Part shown: piece after piece, positions 1 to 5,355 of the stretch
Numbering within the stretch: position 1 is the stretch's first letter
Layout: each line of letters starts with the position of its first letter
Source of the DNA: Sulfurimonas sp.
GTDB lineage: Bacteria; Campylobacterota; Campylobacteria; Campylobacterales; Sulfurimonadaceae
DNA length: 5,355 bases
Reading direction: 5' to 3'
NCBI GenBank assembly: GCA_021648465.1
Contig: JAKISR010000083.1
Coordinates: 1 to 5,355 of the forward strand
Notes under the pieces: generated by a model
Database searches by the model: none
Told to the model about the DNA's origin: nothing
The model's input: only the letters and a program-made list of their open reading frames with translations
Program-made: the position numbers and the translations under genes

Positions 1-134
1 GATGTATAAATTATCTATAAAAACAGGATTAAGTATTTCTAAAGAAATAGCAATAGTAATCAATTATTTACATAATCAATTTATTCTTCATCCTGATTTA
101 AAAGCATTAAATATTATGGTATTTTCTCTATATA

Positions 135-159
135 GATATATATATATATATATATAGAT
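135..159. repeat. TA microsatellite in kinase A intron 1
   Basis: A run of alternating T and A in the intron after the catalytic-loop exon. Similar runs sit at about 438-467, 604-634, 1500-1522, 2304-2319 and 2772-2796, nearly all in or next to inferred introns of both kinases. The one at 1500-1522 is open in the kinase B frame and would encode alternating Ile-Tyr if not spliced. Confidence 0.9.
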
Positions 160-218
160 AGATATCAATTGATATAATAATCTTTATATACATTAATTAT
201 ATACATTTCTGCATATAG

Positions 219-402
219 TCATATTCAATTATTAGATTTTCGTCTTACTAAAACATTTTCTAATACAACTGGTTCTACTTTATCTTCTACAACAAAACAA
301 ACTCCTACAGCTTCAACAATACAATTACCAAATCACCAACTTCTTCTAACAATCAATCCAATTCCAACTCCTCTTTCCCAACCTCCTCAAATTATCTTTA
401 AT
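219..402 (+). other. Kinase A activation segment (DFG to APE region)
   Basis: The piece starts after the AG at 217-218 and runs from LLDFRLTK to the APE-equivalent. Between them lies an S/T/Q/P-rich insert of about 40 residues, unusually long for an activation loop. Reading C as G at 241, 364, 365, 377, 378, 379, 382 and 388 gives DFG and GTPLWEAPE. The frame stays open to TAA at 418-420. A donor is not obvious; GT may itself have been altered. Confidence 0.6.
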
Positions 403-434
403 GCTTTATTATTATTTTAATGATTTCTATTTCA

Positions 435-469
<35 letters not shown>

Positions 470-601
470 AATTCATCTGGTTGCATGACTCATATTTACT
501 TGTCATAACATACAACATTTACATTCGACAAAAGAATCTGTATTATATAATTGCAAGGTATCTATATCAATTCATATATTCATAATATTAATTATCATTA
601 A

Positions 602-635
<34 letters not shown>

Positions 636-987
636 AATTAAATATATATAGAAAGCAGATGTTTATAGTTTTGGAATAGTATTATATGAAATATTTACAC
701 CTGAATTAGCTTGGTCTAATCTTAATATCACACAATTACAAAAACAATTACTTCACTACATATTCTATATTTCTTTATCTATTCTTTATCTACATATGTC
801 TATTCAATATATATTAATATCAATTCATATATACAATTATTCATTATATTCTAGACCACATACACCAAAATTACCATTACAAACTCTGCCTCTACATATT
901 TTAACATTAATTCAACATTCTTCCCAACAACATCCTCAAATCACACCAAATTTTAATCAAATCTTACAAATTCTTACACAATTCTAA

Positions 988-1395
988 TCTAATACAAATT
1001 CAACTTCAACTATAACTACTCAATCATTATTAGCTAAACAAAATACAAATCATCCAAAACCTTTACTTTTATCAAAATCTACTACTACAACACCAACAAC
1101 TACTACATCAACTAAGAAACATCAACATCATTTAAAATCTCTTCAACAACCTTTACATCCTCATCTTCCAAATACTACAACAACATATCCATCTTCAAAT
1201 ACAAATTCCCAATCTTCTCCTTCTACATTAATTAATCAATCAAATCATTCTATTTCTAAACTATCTCAAACACCTGATTCAATTTATATCAATCAATCAT
1301 TTTCTTCTAAATATTCTCCTAATAATGCATCTTGTTCAATTTCTCTTTCTTCTTTTTCTTCTTTTTCACTTTCAATTCAATTTAATAGAATTTGA
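988..1395 (+). other. Low-complexity S/T/N/Q/P-rich open stretch in frame with the kinase A C-lobe
   Basis: After the TAA at 985-987 the same frame stays open for 135 codons to TGA at 1393-1395. It encodes mostly Ser, Thr, Asn, Gln, Pro, Lys, Leu and His, with no recognisable domain. It has no ATG of its own near the start. Almost all G is missing from the + strand, so absence of stops is partly a by-product of composition (TAG and TGA become rare). Its distal part, from 1284, is antisense to the acidic tail of kinase B. It could be a former C-terminal tail of kinase A cut off by one stop, or non-coding skewed DNA. I cannot decide which. Confidence 0.35.
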
Positions 1396-1499
1396 TCTAA
1401 TATTTCATTATCTAGTTCTTCTTCTTCTTTGTCTACAATTAATAATTCATTTTGAGATAAAGATAAAATTTTAACTAATTCTAATTCTTCTGATTCTAT

Positions 1500-1522
1500 T
1501 ATATATATATATATATATATAT
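1500..1522. repeat. TA microsatellite within the kinase B tail
   Basis: About 23 nt of alternating T and A. A donor (GTATCA, - strand, 1550) and an acceptor (ATAG, - strand, 1497-1496) flank it, but splicing them breaks the frame, whereas reading through keeps it. The retained sequence would give a short Ile-Tyr stretch between the C-lobe and the acidic tail. Confidence 0.75.
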
Positions 1523-1876
1523 CAATTGATATTATATATGTTATTGATACAGAAGTATTACCAGCAAATATTTCTTCTTCTAAACCACTTTGATGAATAA
1601 TTTTACTTCAATATTCAACATGATTTAATTCAATTTCAAATTCTTCTTCTTCTTCTAGTTTTGATGATATTTCAGATCAAATTGATTCAAAACATGGTCT
1701 TTTACAAGCATCATCATTTCTACATTCTTCAAACATCTTAACTAATAAATCATCTCATTTTTTATTCTTTCCTAATACATGTTTTTTTCCTGCTAATACA
1801 CTTGTCTATATATATAAGATTTTCTTTTAATATCACAATTGAAATATATAAGATCTAAATAGAAAATACACAGTAC

Positions 1877-2063
1877 TTTAATATTATGAATCGAAAAATC
1901 AAGTCGAAATCCTGTTGTTTCTCTTAATAATTCATAAACAACTAATCCAAAACTATATACATCATCACATCGACTATCATATGATGAATTAATTCCAGGT
2001 TTCATTACTTCACCACCCATCCACATTAATCTTCCCATATTTCCTGACATTATATTTTCACAC
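1877..2063 (-). other. Kinase B exon: APE region and subdomain IX
   Basis: The exon follows GACAG and encodes ENIMSGNMGRLMWMGGEVM, then KPGINSSYDSRCDDVYSFG and LVVYELLRETTGFRLDFS. The expected GT...WMAPEV is changed to GR...WMGGEV, while DVYSFG is perfect. It ends at AAA before GTACTG. The phase of the junction with the preceding DFG exon could not be closed. Confidence 0.75.
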
Positions 2064-2331
2064 CTGTCAATTCAAGAATTATTACTTCAATTTAAAATGG
2101 CTTTTTCATCATCATAATTTTCAATCATTTCTTCATTTTCTATTCATTCTATATATTTATCTATATTACTTTAATATCAATCAATATCCATCAAAACAAG
2201 ACAAACAAGAATTTATACTACTAACACCAAAATCAATTCATTTTACTTTTCCTTCTTCTGTAATCTATCAATTCATATAAAATAAAATTGTTAGAAATCA
2301 TCCATATATATATATATATCAATTAATATAC

Positions 2332-2458
2332 TAAAATATTTGGAGATTTAACATCAGGATGTAAAAATCCTTCTTGTGCCATATAGGCTAAAGATAATCC
2401 TAATTCTTCTAGAATTCGTCTTTTGTCCAATTTTGTAAATTCAATTTTATCTTTATAT
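2332..2458 (-). other. Kinase B exon 4: catalytic loop HPDVKSPNIL
   Basis: This 127-nt exon encodes LDKRRILEELGLSLAYMAQE followed by GFLHPDVKSPNIL. The catalytic Asp, Lys and Asn of HxDxKxxN are present, but the Arg of HRD is Pro. The exon ends before GTATAT and joins in phase to ITEEGKVK and the DFG exon. Confidence 0.75.
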
Positions 2459-2540
2459 CTATCATGAAATAATATTAATGTATAAAAATACTATTCTATA
2501 TAAGATATAATATATGATAGGAGAAATTCATCAAACATAC

Positions 2541-2758
2541 AAAAGACTAAATAAATCTTGTCCAATAATAGCTTGAGTAATTAAAATTAATTCTTCTTGA
2601 TTTGATATTCTTGAATTTGGATTAGGTCGAGTACAAATTCCAATAAATTGAACAATATTTCCATGATGACATTGACTTAATGCTTTAATAACTTGTATTT
2701 CTTGTTTCATATTTCCAATTCTATCTATTCATCCTAATACAGCTTTTCCTTTATATAC
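2541..2758 (-). other. Kinase B exon 3: subdomains III to V
   Basis: This 218-nt exon starts VYKGKAVLG, then an in-frame TGA (2729-2731), then IDRIGNMKQEIQVIKAL, with the helix C Glu. HHGNIVQFIGIC follows, where kinases normally read HPNIV, then TRPNPNSRISNQEE and LILITQAIIGQDLFSLL, the hinge region. It ends in phase 2 before GTATGT and joins the next exon as SLLYKDKIEF. Confidence 0.75.
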
Positions 2759-2771
2759 CTATTCATATATC

Positions 2772-2796
2772 ATATATATATATATATATATATATA
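2772..2796. repeat. TA microsatellite in kinase B intron 2
   Basis: About 25 nt of alternating T and A in the intron between the VALK exon and the helix C exon. A shorter run lies at 2304-2319 in the intron after the catalytic-loop exon. Confidence 0.9.
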
Positions 2797-2836
2797 AGAT
2801 TACTATTAAGTCAAAAGATTAATTATAATACAATAC

Positions 2837-2973
2837 TTTTAAAGCAACAGGAAATGAAATTCCATCAACAAATCCAGAAAAAACATCAGCAAATCTTCCA
2901 GATCCAATTTTTTTATCAAAATGAACTTTAGATGCATCAATTATAAAATGATTTCCTATGTTTTCTTTCATTT
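2837..2973 (-). other. Kinase B exon 2: glycine-rich loop and VALK lysine
   Basis: This 137-nt exon encodes NHFIIDASKVHFDKKIGSG, then RFADVFSG and ISFPVALK. GxGxFxxVF and the Lys of VALK are the ATP-binding signatures of subdomains I and II, and both are intact. The exon ends at AAA before the donor GTATTG. Confidence 0.75.
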
Positions 2974-3087
2974 CTTCAATAGATTTTTTATGTATCAAAA
3001 ATAAAAATTTATAAATTACTCCAACCTATTCCATCTAAGTATGTATGTATATATAGTTGATATAAAGATTAAAAAAAAGACATATAC

Positions 3088-3259
3088 CATGTTCTGTTAA
3101 CTTTTTTAATTCTTCTTCTTCTTCTTGAATCCCTTCTTCTTCAAGTTTTTGGATTTGTTGTGAAGTTTCAGATTCAAGTTGATTTTCAAGTTTTTCTTCT
3201 TCTTCTATTTCCCATTGTTTAGTAGCATTATTATTTATGTTTTCTATTTCATTATCCAT
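3088..3259 (-). other. Kinase B exon 1: acidic, coiled-coil-like N-terminus
   Basis: ATG at 3259 opens 57 codons rich in Glu, Gln, Lys and Leu, with runs of EEEE and heptad-like Leu/Ile spacing, compatible with a short coiled coil. The exon ends GAACATG before the donor GTATATG. Splicing to the acceptor at 2974-2975 rejoins the frame as ...EHEMKENIGNHF. A nearer acceptor at 3035-3036 runs into TAA after about nine codons, so I prefer the longer intron. Confidence 0.65.
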
Positions 3260-3292
3260 TTAATATTATATGTAACATCAATTAAAGTCTCA

Positions 3293-3425
3293 TCTGGCGA
3301 AAAAGCCTGGCCAGACTTGAGATTGCCAAATCTTCAATATCATGAGACTGAGTTCACTATTTTAACCAGAGTCTTATATAACTCTATCTGGCGAGGTTAG
3401 ATCCCATTTTCTAACCAGATTCGCC
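3293..3425. repeat. Cluster of short TCTGGCGA-like repeats in both orientations
   Basis: TCTGGCGA occurs at 3293-3300 and again at 3387-3394. CTGGCCAGA lies at 3307-3315, ACCAGAG at 3365-3371, and an inverted relative, TAACCAGATTCGCC, at 3412-3425. The last two units also form GGTTAG...CTAACC around 3395-3416. Short subterminal repeats bound by the BED finger are known from hAT elements, and the position just before the BED frame fits. The function is inferred. Confidence 0.5.
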
Positions 3426-3451
3426 GTATCTTTGCCCACACAGGAAATTAC

Positions 3452-3631
3452 ATGAATTCTTCAGGAAAAGGAATAAAGAGAGCAGGCCCCAAGAGGTCTG
3501 AGATGTGGAAACACTTCAAAGAGGTCACAGATGAGAATGGTAAACCCCATGGTTGCTGTAACTATTGTGAAAAGTGGATCAAAACAACTGGAGGTAATAC
3601 TACTTACACACATAGAGGCCTTTCATTATAA
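3452..3631 (+). pseudogene. BED-type zinc finger, N-terminus of hAT transposase
   Basis: ATG at 3452 opens 59 codons: MNSSGKGIKRAGPKRSEMW, KHFKEVTDENGKPHG, CCNYCEKWIKTTGGNTTYT, to TAA at 3629-3631. The W...F aromatic pair and the CNYC pair fit the BED finger, a DNA-binding domain of hAT transposases. The closing His pair is missing in this frame but appears one base over, around 3606-3626, as THIEAFH (H-x4-H). A single frameshift near 3602-3612 therefore breaks an otherwise complete finger. The frame is open upstream to 3401. Family assignment is by motif recognition. Confidence 0.65.
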
Positions 3632-3824
3632 AAATCTATCTCAACCAATCCGCAAACTCCCCCGACTGGATGATACCCAGGCCAGGCTCCAGGAATGTAA
3701 AGCTGTTGTAGCTTGGAAACCAGGAAGCTCTCAGTTCCTGACATCCCTGCTAAATCTGCTGTTTTGGATTTGTAAGCATCTGATGCCATTCAGTACAGTT
3801 AGTAGTGAATACTTTAGAGGATAG
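3606..3824 (+). pseudogene. hAT transposase N-terminal region after the BED finger, frameshifted
   Basis: This frame carries on from the BED finger: THIEAFHYKNLSQPIRKLP, then KPGSSQFLTSLLNLLFWICK, then HLMPFSTVSSEYFRG and TAG at 3822. The PFSTVSSEYFR motif is the hydrophobic segment before the hAT catalytic core. Dropping one T at 3822 lets the frame continue as RLAAYNPAI, and a second one-base shift gives ILGRASCLQ, as in the usual NPxYxxPSR. The upstream ATG at 3531 in this frame is only a shadow of the BED frame, so I start the piece where the transposase reading begins. Confidence 0.55.
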
Positions 3825-3847
3825 ACTCGCAGCATACAACCCCGCAA

Positions 3848-3960
3848 TTTGATCTTGGGAAGAGCATCTTGTCTACAGTAGCGGGGTTGAGGGCTGCTCG
3901 CCGCTTTGTAATCCTCAAACCGGCAGCTGAGAATGGGCCTTCACTGGCTGTTGGACAAGT
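3848..3960 (-). pseudogene. hAT C-terminal dimerisation-domain match, opposite strand
   Basis: The - strand reads NTCPTASEGPFSAAGL followed by RITKRRAALNPATVDKMLF and PRSN. This closely follows the hAT C-terminal pattern: PATSAxSERVFSAAG, then xxTxRRxxLxPxxVxxLxFLRxN. The frame stops upstream at 4003-4005, so only the domain tail survives. It runs against the BED and PFSTV part and overlaps the + strand LAAYNPAI/LGRAS reading at 3848-3885. Either an inverted piece of a second hAT copy is joined here, or one of the two readings is accidental. I judge this one the stronger because it is longer and needs no frameshift. Confidence 0.55.
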
Positions 3961-4133
3961 GTTGAACAAGTCTGTATCCCGGTTACAATAGACCTGGTTC
4001 AATCAGATGGTGAGGGACATGAAGGAGACGGAATTATCGAGCAAGATCTAGACAAGTTAGAAGAAGACATGGGATTGTCAAGGGGAGAGGATCTATGCAT
4101 TCTCTTCCCAGGACTTCAAGATGGAGATGAATA
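3931..4133 (+). pseudogene. Acidic coding-like tail, unrecognised
   Basis: The frame from 3931 to TAG at 4131-4133 is open for 67 codons. It starts EWAFTGCWTSVEQVCIPVTI and continues with acidic sequence (DLVQSDGEGHEGDGIIEQDL, DKLEEDMGLSRGEDLCILFP), ending GLQDGDE. The balanced, acidic composition looks like a protein C-terminus. There is no ATG at the start, and TGA lies immediately upstream at 3928-3930. It could be the tail of the hAT protein or of a host gene caught in it. Confidence 0.3.
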
Positions 4134-4135
4134 GA

Positions 4136-4664
4136 GACTAGAAAGGCTTGTGACCCAACACGGAGTTATTGGTATCTAGTCATTTATTTTATTAGATAAT
4201 TATCGAATCTTGATGAATACAGTTTTTTAAACATTGTTTCCATGCTAATGCTCAAGTGTCATGTTAGTATGTATATACTTACGAATAGATGAGTTAACAT
4301 TGGGGTTGTATGATTATATTTTTCTGTTGAGGTTTTGGTCAGTAGGGCAGCTGAGCTTGATTCTTTTGGATTTTTTGATTTTGTTGCAACACTCCTGAGA
4401 TTCTAGGCGAGATTCTCCTGAGGTTCTTGACATCACCTCTACCAACCTCGGGATATCGAGGATGTCTTTCAATCTGGTTCAAAACCTAGGGATACAATCA
4501 AGAGGCTGATTGGGTTGGATCATCTTAAACTGGATCTAATTACTCTCCATATATTCTTTACATTTTATATATCTATCTATCTATCTACTATCATAATCTA
4601 CATATTCATATGGTCTATCTTATCTACACTCTAATTGCAGATATATCATATATACAACTCATAA
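4136..4664. other. No convincing gene; probable decayed repeat DNA
   Basis: Composition is moderately AT-rich and stops occur in all frames. Coding-like shreds occur, such as AELDSFGFFDFVATLLRF at about 4351-4404 and FQSGSKPRDTIKRLIGLDHL at about 4468-4530 in the same frame, but stops separate them and I recognise no family. CTCCTGAG occurs twice (about 4390 and 4408). A CTAT/ATCT tetranucleotide run lies at about 4569-4587. Confidence 0.4.
4569..4587. repeat. ATCT/CTAT tetranucleotide microsatellite
   Basis: Four to five copies of a TCTA unit in tandem, in a non-coding AT-rich patch between the hAT remnant and the next coding-like relic. Confidence 0.85.
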
Positions 4665-5061
4665 GGACCCAGGGGTTATATAATAAAAACTCTTGTTATT
4701 AACTCAGGCCCCCGCAATCCATATAATATAATTACTGAGATCTGTAGACTTTCTTCTTGGTCTGGTTTCCTAAAGTCCTTGACCTATAGGATATTTACTG
4801 GAAGTGACCCCAATTGGATTCAACCTCAAACTTTTCAAGATTTTAAAAACGCACTCCTACCCAAACTCAAACCTGGTTTTTTCCACAGTTTGACCCTTAG
4901 ATTTCAAGCCCTTTGACTATACTTTTGAAGTTGTGCTGAATTTATTCACTTTAAGATCACAAGAAATACTTAAAGCAGAGAAAAACAGGTTGAAACCTGC
5001 TGATAGTATCTCAGAACCTTTAGATCGGGAGCTGCAGGGTCCCTGTACTCTACTAGTATGA
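4665..5061 (+). pseudogene. Unrecognised coding relic, possibly retroelement gag, one frameshift
   Basis: A frame open from 4665 to TGA 4914-4916 reads ICRLSSWSGFLKSLTYRIF, then TGSDPNWIQPQTFQDFKNAL and LPKLKPGFFHSLTLRFQAL. A one-base shift at 4914 continues without a gap as DYTFEVVLNLFTLRSQEIL, KAEKNRLKPADSISEPLD and RELQGPCTLLV to TGA 5059-5061. No ATG opens it. The pattern W...TFxxFKxxLLPKLxP followed by a charged helix recalls the gag of LTR retroelements, but there is no zinc knuckle and no pol or LTR in view, so this is weak. Its last codons overlap the ATG of the LRR gene. Confidence 0.35.
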
Positions 5062-5355
5062 ACTACACAATTTGTAATACAAAAGAGGAAGTTCTAGCGT
5101 CCATTCGTGCCAAGACACCGTTTCGTCTTGCCGGATTCGCTGAATTGAACCTAAACTGTACATTTGTTGCTATGATGTTTACTTGATAACTAACCATACT
5201 CGTGGTTATACAGACAACAGTATTGGTGATGAGGGATGCAAAGCCTTGGGGGAAGCACTGAAACATAATAACAGCTTGACTACATTGAACCTAGACGGTA
5301 CATTTGTTGCTATAATTTATTTCTATAATGTTTATTTGTAGATTACTTGATAACT
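5058..5355 (+). CDS. Leucine-rich repeat protein (ribonuclease-inhibitor type), 5' part only, intron-containing
   Basis: ATG at 5058 opens exon 1 (5058-5157), MNYTICNTKEEVLASIRAK followed by TPFRLAGFAELNLN. Removing the intron 5158-5213 joins it in phase to exon 2 (5214-5297): YNSIGDEGCKALGEALKHNN and SLTTLNLDG. The LxxLxLxxNxIGDEGxxALxxAL pattern is the 28-residue repeat of ribonuclease-inhibitor-like LRR proteins, including NLR receptors. Exon 2 is 84 nt, exactly one repeat, and a second intron starts at 5298 and is cut by the window end. Such repeats usually form a curved protein-binding scaffold; the partner and any effector domain lie outside. The start is the first in-frame ATG, but an upstream exon cannot be excluded. 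Base composition is normal here, unlike in the kinase region. Confidence 0.7.
5158..5213 (+). other. 56-nt GT...AG intron in the LRR gene, with a small hairpin
   Basis: It starts GTACATTTG and ends TTATACAG, with ACTAAC at 5189-5194 as a likely branch site. TAACCA (5191-5196) and TGGTTA (5203-5208) pair perfectly around a 6-nt loop just before the 3' splice site. Its first 16 bases recur at the start of the next intron (5298 onward). Splicing restores the LRR consensus across the junction, which supports the call. Confidence 0.7.
5298..5355 (+). other. Second LRR intron, homologous to the first, truncated by the window
   Basis: It begins with the same GTACATTTGTTGCTAT and ends in ACTTGATAACT, which in intron 1 directly precedes the branch-site region. 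The middle has about 20 extra AT-rich bases. The 3' splice site is beyond the window. Confidence 0.6.

Larger units (their letters stand above)
1284..3259 (-). pseudogene. Kinase B: TKL-type protein kinase, seven exons, with in-frame TGA codons
   Basis: The exons I can join (+ coordinates, read leftward) are 3259-3088, 2973-2837, 2758-2541, 2458-2332, 2264-about 2222, 2063-1877 and 1805-about 1284. Phases agree at the first four junctions and between the last two. Product order: Glu-rich N-terminus of about 57 residues starting MDNEIENINNN; glycine loop IGSGRFADVFSG; VALK lysine; MKQEIQVI helix C Glu; HHGNIVQFIGIC; catalytic loop HPDVKSPNIL; IDFGVS; GRLMWMGGEVM (APE region); DDVYSFGLVVYELL; C-lobe MFEECRNDDACKRPCFESI; then an acidic tail. 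This is close to a whole TKL kinase domain, probably a cytosolic Ser/Thr kinase. TGA occurs in frame at 2729, 2238, 1755, 1677, 1608, 1377 and 1293. The gene ends at TAA 1284-1286. Apart from TGA, A-P to G-G and HRD to HPD, it is well preserved. Kinase identity is firm; functionality is not. Confidence 0.85.
3284..4135 (+). mobile_element. Degenerate hAT-family DNA transposon remnant with a BED finger
   Basis: Base composition becomes markedly less AT-rich at about 3284. The segment holds short repeats with TCTGGCGA cores, then a BED zinc finger, then a frameshifted stretch containing MPFSTVSSEYFRG and, after a one-base shift, LAAYNPAI and LGRAS. These fit the hAT pattern PFSxVExxxFRxLLxxLNPxYxxPSR. 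A match to the hAT C-terminal dimerisation domain lies on the - strand at 3848-3960. The long RNase H-like catalytic core, normally several hundred residues, is absent. The copy is therefore dead: internally deleted, frameshifted and probably rearranged. I found no terminal inverted repeats or 8-bp target duplication, so the ends are approximate. Confidence 0.6.

Noticed and set aside
89..94. HPD in kinase A as another G-to-C change
   Set aside because: Kinase B has the same HPD on the opposite strand, where the change would have the reverse direction, so shared ancestry is simpler.
796..987. Separate small gene starting at the ATG at 796
   Set aside because: Its second half is kinase subdomain XI in order after the DVYSFG piece. 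The first half reads through a likely intron, so this ATG is internal.
3179..3400. Open frame of 73 codons on the + strand
   Set aside because: It is antisense to the Glu-rich first exon of kinase B, then runs through the promoter side and transposon edge. Its poly-Phe start is the shadow of GAA repeats.
3531..3605. Start of the + frame at ATG 3531
   Set aside because: The first 25 codons overlap the BED finger in another frame, and that frame carries the recognisable motifs.
3604..3789. Open frame of 61 codons on the - strand
   Set aside because: It is antisense to the PFSTVSSEYFR part of the hAT transposase and has no domain of its own.
4380..4440. CTCCTGAG pair as transposon terminal repeats
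   Set aside because: The copies are direct and close together, and their reverse complement does not match the sequence at the other edge near 3284.
5063..5266. Open frame of 67 codons on the - strand
   Set aside because: It covers the antisense of both LRR exons and the intron between them. The + strand gives a clear LRR consensus and splice signals.

Overview
The window looks like nuclear DNA of a eukaryote. Genes are split by short GT...AG introns, TA microsatellites sit in the introns, and the protein families are tyrosine-kinase-like (TKL) protein kinases, a BED-finger hAT transposon and ribonuclease-inhibitor-type leucine-rich repeats. There are no bacterial operons or ribosome binding sites. 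I cannot name the species: an amoeboid protist, an early-diverging fungus or another AT-rich lineage would all fit.

Layout. Positions 1-987 (+) hold the C-terminal part of a TKL kinase gene (kinase A), read in four pieces and apparently damaged. An S/T/N/Q-rich frame continues to 1395. Positions 1284-3259 (-) hold a nearly complete second TKL kinase (kinase B), convergent with A. It can be rebuilt from seven exons: an acidic N-terminus, glycine loop, VALK lysine, HPD catalytic loop, DFG, an APE-equivalent, the C-lobe and an acidic tail. At about 3284 the composition changes sharply to less AT-rich DNA. Positions 3284-4135 hold a broken hAT transposon: repeated TCTGGCGA motifs, an intact-looking BED finger, a frameshifted N-terminal region, and a C-terminal dimerisation-domain match on the opposite strand. 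Positions 4136-4664 hold no convincing gene. Positions 4665-5061 hold a coding-like, frameshifted relic that might be retroelement gag. From 5058 to the end runs the 5' part of an LRR gene with one 28-residue repeat per 84-nt exon.

The most striking observation is in the kinase half. Many lost kinase signature residues are restored if C on the + strand is read back as G. This works in kinase A (+ sense) and kinase B (- sense), always in the same physical direction. It coincides with an extreme skew at 901-1380, about 124 C against 5 G. In-frame stops within the rebuilt kinase B frame are almost all TGA, which the same change (TCA to TGA on the - strand) would explain; a reassigned TGA codon is the competing reading. 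No functional link between the kinases, the transposon and the LRR gene can be shown from the window.
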